Assembly (NCBI GenBank): GCA_021234155.1
Contig: JAJEKV010000393.1
Span: forward strand, 64,001-128,000
DNA from: Isoetes taiwanensis
Taxonomy: Eukaryota; Streptophyta; Lycopodiopsida; Isoetales; Isoetaceae
DNA: 64,000 nucleotides
Direction of reading: 5' to 3'
Position 1 is the first letter of the stretch, and each line of letters begins with the position of its first letter. This document shows, in pieces, positions 58,455 through 64,000 of this stretch. Both the position numbers and the translations under genes were made by a program. The notes under the pieces were generated by a model. That model did not search any database, was not told the DNA's origin, and saw only the letters and a program-made list of their open reading frames with translations.

Positions 58455-60205
58455 CGAACGAGGAGCGAGTGTAGGTGGCCTTGGAGGTGGTCTCTTCTAT
58501 TGTGAACATTTACACTCTTGCAGAATCAATGGCAGCATCTATTCAGCTCTTTAGGATGCAATTGTGTCGTTCATTTGCTGCTCTAGAGGATGCTATGTCA
58601 CACATGGAATGGGAGGAGGTGGAGGTTTGTAGTGCAGAGAGGCAGCATATGGGCTCATATGAACTGGTGAGGGCACTTCTAATTAAGGAGCTGCACCAAA
58701 TTGATGCCATGGCAAGGAGGCACAATGCAGCCATGAACAATCTGCCTGTGTATTTGTTTCTTTGTGGTTTTTGTTTCCTGATTCTTTATGTGTGGTCTAT
58801 TGCATTTGGAAAAGCAACAAAAAGCTAAAAAAAAGCTTGTGGATTTTGTATGCCAATTTGGATGGGAAGTTCTGTTTGATTCTGTGAGAATACTTGTTGT
58901 ATGTGTGATTACTTTGCATTGCTTGATTGGGGTTAAAAAAAGAAAAAGGAAAATAAAAGAGAAGGGGAAAATGATGTCTAATTGCATTTTCATGCTGCAT
59001 GGGATTAGCCCCTGCCTTTTAAGGGCGGGCGGGCTGCTCAGAGCTGTGCATTGCGCAAGGGGTTCTACTCCCCCAGCTCTTTTCTGTATTTGCGTTGCAG
59101 GTCGGTTGGATGCAGTTGTTGGTGGCGCCTCCCATTGAGGCAAGCTTCATATCTCATGCTGACAAGCAGGTCTGTGGCTGTCAGGCCTTACGACAGATTT
59201 TCATTTGCATCAGGTTATGCCAACTGCAAAGTTAGAAGATCCATATTTGGTGCTTTTCGTGGGAAAGCCATTATTTTTAGAAGATTTCTATTTGCAAGTC
59301 AAGCTTCTAATCGGATCATATGCCAATGGTTGTCAAGGCCTTAAACTATAGAGCCACCTAAGCGTACAGAGGGAATATCCCTCACAATATGCCACAATCC
59401 AAGGGCTGGCAGCTGGTTAGACGCCCGTGCCGCGATAACGTGATTTGATATAAGAATGTTTTCATTGACTTTGTAAATTCCAGTACAAAGTAATAAACCG
59501 TGTTTTGGACTAGTCATTGCCTTGTGAAAAAAGCCGACATCATGGAACAAAAACAGAAACTTTCTTGGTATATGCATAGGGGCGATCTTATCAAAGTAGC
59601 ACCATATTATTCAAACCCTGTGAAAATTTGTCCAAAAACTAACAAGAATGATATCCTAAAAAAATTAACTCTTAAACAAGAAATCCAAATCCGACTTTGG
59701 CGAGGTATTGCATCAGCTCACCATTGTAGCGTCACTTCTGGAGCTTTGAGAAGCTTCAAAAAGCTTTGAGAAGAACAAAGATATAGGTAATGTGCCAGGG
59801 TAGGGCTCGCCAGGCCCTTACCATGCGAAATTGCCTGCCCTGGCACATTCTCTAACGTAATGATTTGGGGCAGAGGCTATTTAGCTTTTTGGAGCAAAGA
59901 AAGCAACAAATCATTGCAATTTTGTAGTAGAGGCCAAGAGAGGAGGCCATTATCAGAGATGATCTGGGTCCTTAACAACCTGGCCCTCAAGTTTTAATGC
60001 TGATATCTGGTTGCAGTGGTGTTACCTACCAGTAACACATTAGAAAGTGCATAAACACCTAGTTTATTATGCCAAATGGCCATAAACACCTAGGTTATTA
60101 TAAAACCCACCATAAAACCACTACAAAACTATCATAAAACTCTCGGGCCTAGGTTCTTAAGGAGGATAACACCCTAGAACTCGGTTGTTATGCCCTACTA
60201 TAACA
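58455..60205. repeat. 1.75 kb tandem duplication, unit A
   Basis: Head-to-tail with unit B (60206-61955), period 1,751 bp. The junction has GAACGAGGAGCG versus CAAACGAGGAGCG microhomology. The coding first third is nearly identical; the non-coding rest differs mainly at CTG/CAG sites. Confidence 0.9.
58475..58828 (+). CDS. 117-residue helical protein with C-terminal membrane segment, copy A
   Basis: Open frame, helix-rich (LRMQLCRSF-like segment, EDAMSHMEWEEVEVCSAERQ), ending in a hydrophobic stretch of about 20 residues (LPVYLFLCGFCFLILYVWSI) and a basic tail. It may be the 3' end of a longer frame from 58219, since no stop-free start is certain. Copy B differs by one residue. Function unknown; tail-anchored topology is inferred. 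Confidence 0.4.
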   Translation: MALEVVSSIVNIYTLAESMAASIQLFRMQLCRSFAALEDAMSHMEWEEVEVCSAERQHMGSYELVRALLIKELHQIDAMARRHNAAMNNLPVYLFLCGFCFLILYVWSIAFGKATKS

Positions 60206-61955
60206 AACGAGGAGCGAGTGTAGGTGGCCTTGGAGGTGGTCTCTTCTATTGTGAACATTTACACTCTTGCAGAATCAGTGGCAGCATCTATTCAGCTCTT
60301 TAGGATGCAATTGTGTCGTTCATTTGCTGCTCTAGAGGATGCTATGTCACACATGGAATGGGAGGAGGTGGAGGTTTGTAGTGCAGAGAGGCAGCATATG
60401 GGCTCATATGAACTGGTGAGGGCACTTCTAATTAAGGAGCTGCACCAAATTGATGCCATGGCAAGGAGGCACAATGCAGCCATGAACAATCTGCCTGTGT
60501 ATTTGTTTCTTTGTGGTTTTTGTTTCCTGATTCTTTATGTGTGGTCTATTGCATTTGGAAAAGCAACAAAAAGCTAAAAAAAAGCTTGTGGATTTTGTAT
60601 GCCAATTTGGATGGGAAGTTCTCGCTTTGATTCGTGGAGAATACTTGTTGTATGTGTGATTACTTTGCATTGCTTGATTGGGGTTAAAAAAAGAAAAAGG
60701 AAAATAAAAGAGAAGGGGAAAATGATGTCTAATTGCATTTTCATGTCGTGATGGGATTAGCCCCGCTTTTTAAGGGCGTGGGCGGGTCGCTTCGAAGAGG
60801 TATGCATTGCGCCAAGGGGTTCTACTCCCCGGCTCTTTTTTCAGATTTGGCGTTGCGTGTCGGTTGGATGTAGTTGTTGGTGGCGCCTCCCATTGAGGCA
60901 AGCTTCATATCTCATGCTGACAAGGTGTCCGGGTCGTCGTGCCCCACGAAATTTTCATTTGCATCAGGTTATGCCAACTGCAAAGTTAGAAGATCCATAT
61001 TTGGTGCTTTTCGTGGGAAAGCCATTATTTTTAGAAGATTTCTATTTGCAAGTCAAGCTTCTAATCGGATCATATGCCAATGGTTGTCAAGGCCTTAAAC
61101 TATAGAGCCACCTAAGCGTTACAAGAGAGGGAATATCCCTCACAATATGCCACAATCCAAGGGTCGGGGTACTGGTTAGACCTTTCGTGTCAGCGATAAC
61201 GTGGATTTGATATAAGAATGTTTTCATTGACTTTGTAAATTCCAGTACAAAGTAATAAACCGTGTTTTGGACTAGTCATTGCCTTGTGAAAAAAGCCGAC
61301 ATCATGGAACAAAAACAGAAACTTTCTTGGTATATGCATAGGGGCGATCTTATCAAAGTAGCACCATATTATTCAAACCCCGTGGAAAATTTGTCCAAAA
61401 CTAACAAGAATGATATCCTAAAAAAATTAACTCTTAAACAAGAAATCCAAACCGACTTTGCAGGTATTGCATCACTCACCATTGTAGCGCCACTCGAGCT
61501 TTGAGAAGCTTCAAAAAGCTTTGAGAAGAACAAAGATATAGGTAATGTGCCGTAGGGGCTCGCCAGCCCTTACCATCTTAAAATTGCCACGCCTCGGCAC
61601 ATTCTCTAACGAATGATTTGGGGGGGAGGCTATTTAGCTTTTGGAGCAAAGAAAGCAACAAATCATTGCAATTTTGTAGTAGAGGCCAAGAGAGGAGGCC
61701 ATTATCGAGATGATCCTGGGTCCCAACAACTGGCCCTCAAGTTTTAATGTCGATATCCGGTTGCAAAGGTGGTGTTACCCACCAAGAAACACATTAGAAA
61801 GTGCATAAACACCTAGTTTATTATGCCAAATGGCCATAAACACCTAGGTTATTATAAAACCCACCATAAAACCACTACAAAACTATCATAAAACTCTCGG
61901 GCCTAGGTTCTTAAGGAGGATAACACCCTAGAACTCGGTTGTTATGCCCTACTAT
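60206..61955. repeat. 1.75 kb tandem duplication, unit B
   Basis: Second unit, ending at the perfect hairpin 61940-62002. Confidence 0.9.
60224..60577 (+). CDS. 117-residue helical protein with C-terminal membrane segment, copy B
   Basis: Near-identical to 58475-58828: one substitution, Met to Val at residue 19. No identified partner; same hydrophobic C-terminus. Confidence 0.4.
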   Translation: MALEVVSSIVNIYTLAESVAASIQLFRMQLCRSFAALEDAMSHMEWEEVEVCSAERQHMGSYELVRALLIKELHQIDAMARRHNAAMNNLPVYLFLCGFCFLILYVWSIAFGKATKS

Positions 61956-62002
61956 AACAAACTCGGGCCTCCGGCCCGAGTTTGTTATAGTAGGGCATAA
62001 CA
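61940..62002. terminator. Perfect 30 bp hairpin at the end of the tandem units
   Basis: Arms 61940-61969 and 61973-62002 (outer TGTTATGCCCTACTATAACA, inner ACTCGGGCC) pair without mismatch around loop TCC. Unit A stops inside the same left arm (CTACTATAACAAAC) at the unit junction. Hairpins near the 3' end are typical of HUH rolling-circle elements (family knowledge), so it may be the element terminus. Confidence 0.8.
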
Positions 62003-62558
62003 CCCTCGTTCCTGTATGTTATCCCTCTCATAATTAGGCGAAATAGCCTCACTTTGAACATTACGGATGCAAAAATATTCTGCGGGGAGTTTAACGGCGC
62101 CACTCCGCCAAACCTGGGATGTTTTCTGCCTTATAAATTAGATGGATTTTAACACTAGTTTTGAAGGTAACGCTAGTTTTGAAGGTAACGCTTATTACGG
62201 ATTTCTAACCGGATGGCTTTAGATGTTGAACTTCAAAACATACAAAAATTGGCTGAAACGATGATCAATCTAAATGACTCAAATCCGACTATGATCCATC
62301 TATGTTCAGAGTTATACCATTCGAAATTCCTGAGAGCTTTTACGAAAAAATCAGGTTAGCTTAGCTTCGCATGAAGAGCAAAATCAACATCAATTGGATA
62401 CGCGTTGCAATAAAACTGTACGGTTTTGAATCTTGCTTGGAAACTACAGTTCTAAAATTAGTCAGGGCACGTGATAATTAATAGAGTTAGAGACCACGCC
62501 GCCTAGAAAAGGTCCTTCATAAAACAGTTAACCTTTATTTCATGGAACCATTTCATGG
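62003..62558. other. Upstream region of HMG-CoA reductase
   Basis: Non-coding. Holds a G-box CACGTG at 62468-62473, a two-copy repeat TAACGCTAGTTTTGAAGG near 62150-62190, and TATATATATT at about 62569, inside the first called codons. No promoter can be fixed. Confidence 0.4.
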
Positions 62559-64000
62559 ATGCTTCCTTTATATATATTTTCTTACCTCACCAAGAGGAGA
62601 TGGAGAGTAGGTCTGGTGAAAGTGCTAGCTTCCATGATTTCGTTTTCCACGTTTTTTACTCACGTTGATCCACAAGAAACAAATGTAGCATCCATTTTTG
62701 AGGAAGATAAGTTTTCTGACAGAAACGATCCTTTACAAGAAACAAAGGCAGCAGGGATTCTTGAGGAAAGTAAGGTTGCTGAGAAAAATGATCCTTTACA
62801 AGAAGCAAAGGCAGAAGTAATTCTTGAGGAAAATAAACTTGCTCAGTCTGATGAGGATCTTGCTCTTGCAGTCAACTCTAATAAGATTGCTCCATATGCC
62901 TTAGAAAAAGAATTGGGAGATTGTGACAGAGCAGCCTCTGTGAGAAAAAGGGCAGTGGAATTGAGGGCTGGTAGGTCATTGGAAGGGCTACCAACGTTAG
63001 GGCTAGATTATGCATCTTGGGTATGTGCAGATCCCTGTTGGTGTTGCAGGACCCTTGATATTGGATGGTATGGAATATATGATTCCCATGGCCACCACTG
63101 AAGGTTGTCTTGTGGCAAGCACTAACAGAGGTTGCAAGGCCATATCTCAATCTGGTGGAGCTTCCAGTATTCTTCTACAGGATGGAATGACCAGAGCTCC
63201 TGTAGTGAAATTTGCATCCATCAAGCGCGCCTCGGAGCTCAAGTTCTACTTAGAAGATGAGCAAAACTTTCATCCCATATGCTCCTTGTTCGATCAAACA
63301 AGCCAGTTTGCCAGGTTGCAACATATCAAATGTTCCCTCGCTGGTCTATATGCATATCTGAGATTTACTTGCTCAACAGGTGATGCGATGGGAATGAACA
63401 TGGTATCAAAAGGTGTTCAGAATGTTCTTGACCATCTTAAACACCTTTTCCCAGACATGGAAGTTGTCAGCATATCTAGCAACTTTTGTGCAGATAAAAA
63501 GGCCACAGCAGTAAATTGGTTAGAAGGTAGAGGCAAATCTGTAGTGTGTGAGGCTGTTATAAAAGAGGAAGTGGTAACCAAGGTTCTTAAGACTTCAGTA
63601 TCAGCTCTTGTGCAAGCCAATATTGCGAAAAACCTTGTTGGATCTGCCATGGCTGGAGCCCTAGGTGGTTACAATGCGCATGCTGCTAACATTGTATCTG
63701 CTATTTTTATAGCAACTGGTCAGGATCCTGCTCAGAATGTTGAAAGCTCACATTGCATTACACTTATGGAATCTGTAAATAATGGGCATGACTTGCATGT
63801 TTCTGTTAGCATGCCATCAATTGAGGTCGGCACGGTCGGCGGTGGAACAAAACTTGCTTCTCAAGCAGCTTGTTTGAATTTGCGTGGAGTGAAAGGGGCT
63901 AATATAGAATCACCTGGTATGAATGCACAAACCTTGGCAAAGATTGTTGCAGCTGGAGTCCTTGCTGGAGAGCTCTCCCTTATGGCTGCACTAGCTGAAG
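62559..64000 (+). CDS. HMGR: 3-hydroxy-3-methylglutaryl-CoA reductase, partial (runs off window)
   Basis: Makes mevalonate from HMG-CoA with NADPH, the rate-setting step of cytosolic isoprenoid synthesis, on the ER membrane. From the start: a weak membrane segment ([16 protein letters not shown]), an acidic linker with 21-22 residue repeats ([20 protein letters not shown] and near copies), the catalytic domain start ([27 protein letters not shown]), then [36 protein letters not shown] (catalytic Glu), [14 protein letters not shown] (cofactor), [12 protein letters not shown] (catalytic Lys), [13 protein letters not shown] (catalytic Asp) and [12 protein letters not shown]. At 63015-63019 the stretch normally reading ILGQCCEMPV is gone and the frame shifts by one. 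No introns are seen where angiosperm HMGRs have them. The start is uncertain; the usual first membrane span is not found. Either a retrocopy/pseudogene or a gene with a local sequence error. Confidence 0.85.

Overview
The window is nuclear DNA of a land plant. It holds a spliced SAS10/UTP3 gene, plant HMG-CoA reductase, and pieces of PPR, GDSL-lipase, LRR receptor kinase and ATG16 genes, set in a dense mass of Ty3/gypsy, copia-type, LINE, SINE and HUH-type mobile elements. The bloated, nested repeats suggest a large-genome non-flowering plant such as a fern. That placement is inference only.

Layout. 1-7.5 kb: two direct copies, 5,458 bp apart, of a repeat carrying a palindromic minisatellite and long CT tracts, with a LINE 3' fragment between them. 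7.5-14.3 kb: a SINE, a decayed gypsy integrase/chromodomain fragment, and LINE pieces. 14.96-18.22 kb: a complete small LTR retrotransposon with a GGTCT target duplication. 18-28 kb: mostly non-coding, with a SINE, an ATG16 fragment, a PPR fragment and a 1.35 kb AGATTC-rich array. 28.70-31.66 kb: a very young gag-only LTR element (identical 172 bp LTRs, ATTAC target duplication, Met-tRNA primer site). 31.7-38.9 kb: a PPR remnant, a GDSL fragment, the SAS10/UTP3 gene on the minus strand (about 18 exons) and a kinase fragment. 38.9-40.8 kb: a MITE, an LTR/gag fragment and a GACGTC-rich cluster. 40.99-56.18 kb: a 15.2 kb minus-strand Ty3/gypsy chromovirus-like element, itself hit by a SINE and by another retroelement. 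57.2-62.0 kb: a HUH-Rep-like protein followed by a 1.75 kb tandem duplication ending in a perfect 30 bp hairpin. 62.6-64.0 kb: the start of an HMG-CoA reductase gene or retrocopy that runs off the window.

The most striking object lies in the 5' part of the 15.2 kb gypsy element, upstream of gag. An accessory reading frame begins Met-ARTKQTAHK, matching the histone H3 tail with K4 and K9 in register. After a long charged linker it ends in a recognisable H3 histone fold (LREI near its start, HAKRVT and PKD near its end). The element's polymerase ends in a chromodomain-like segment. Four copies of a 67-bp double hairpin sit in the leader and between the accessory frames. I know of no described retrotransposon with this arrangement, but I could not search.

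Caution. Paralogous copies in repeat regions differ mainly by small indels at CTG/CAG sites, while coding stretches such as SAS10 and HMGR are much cleaner. Many frameshifts in the mobile elements may therefore be sequencing artefacts (for example base-calling at CHG-methylated cytosines) and not real decay.
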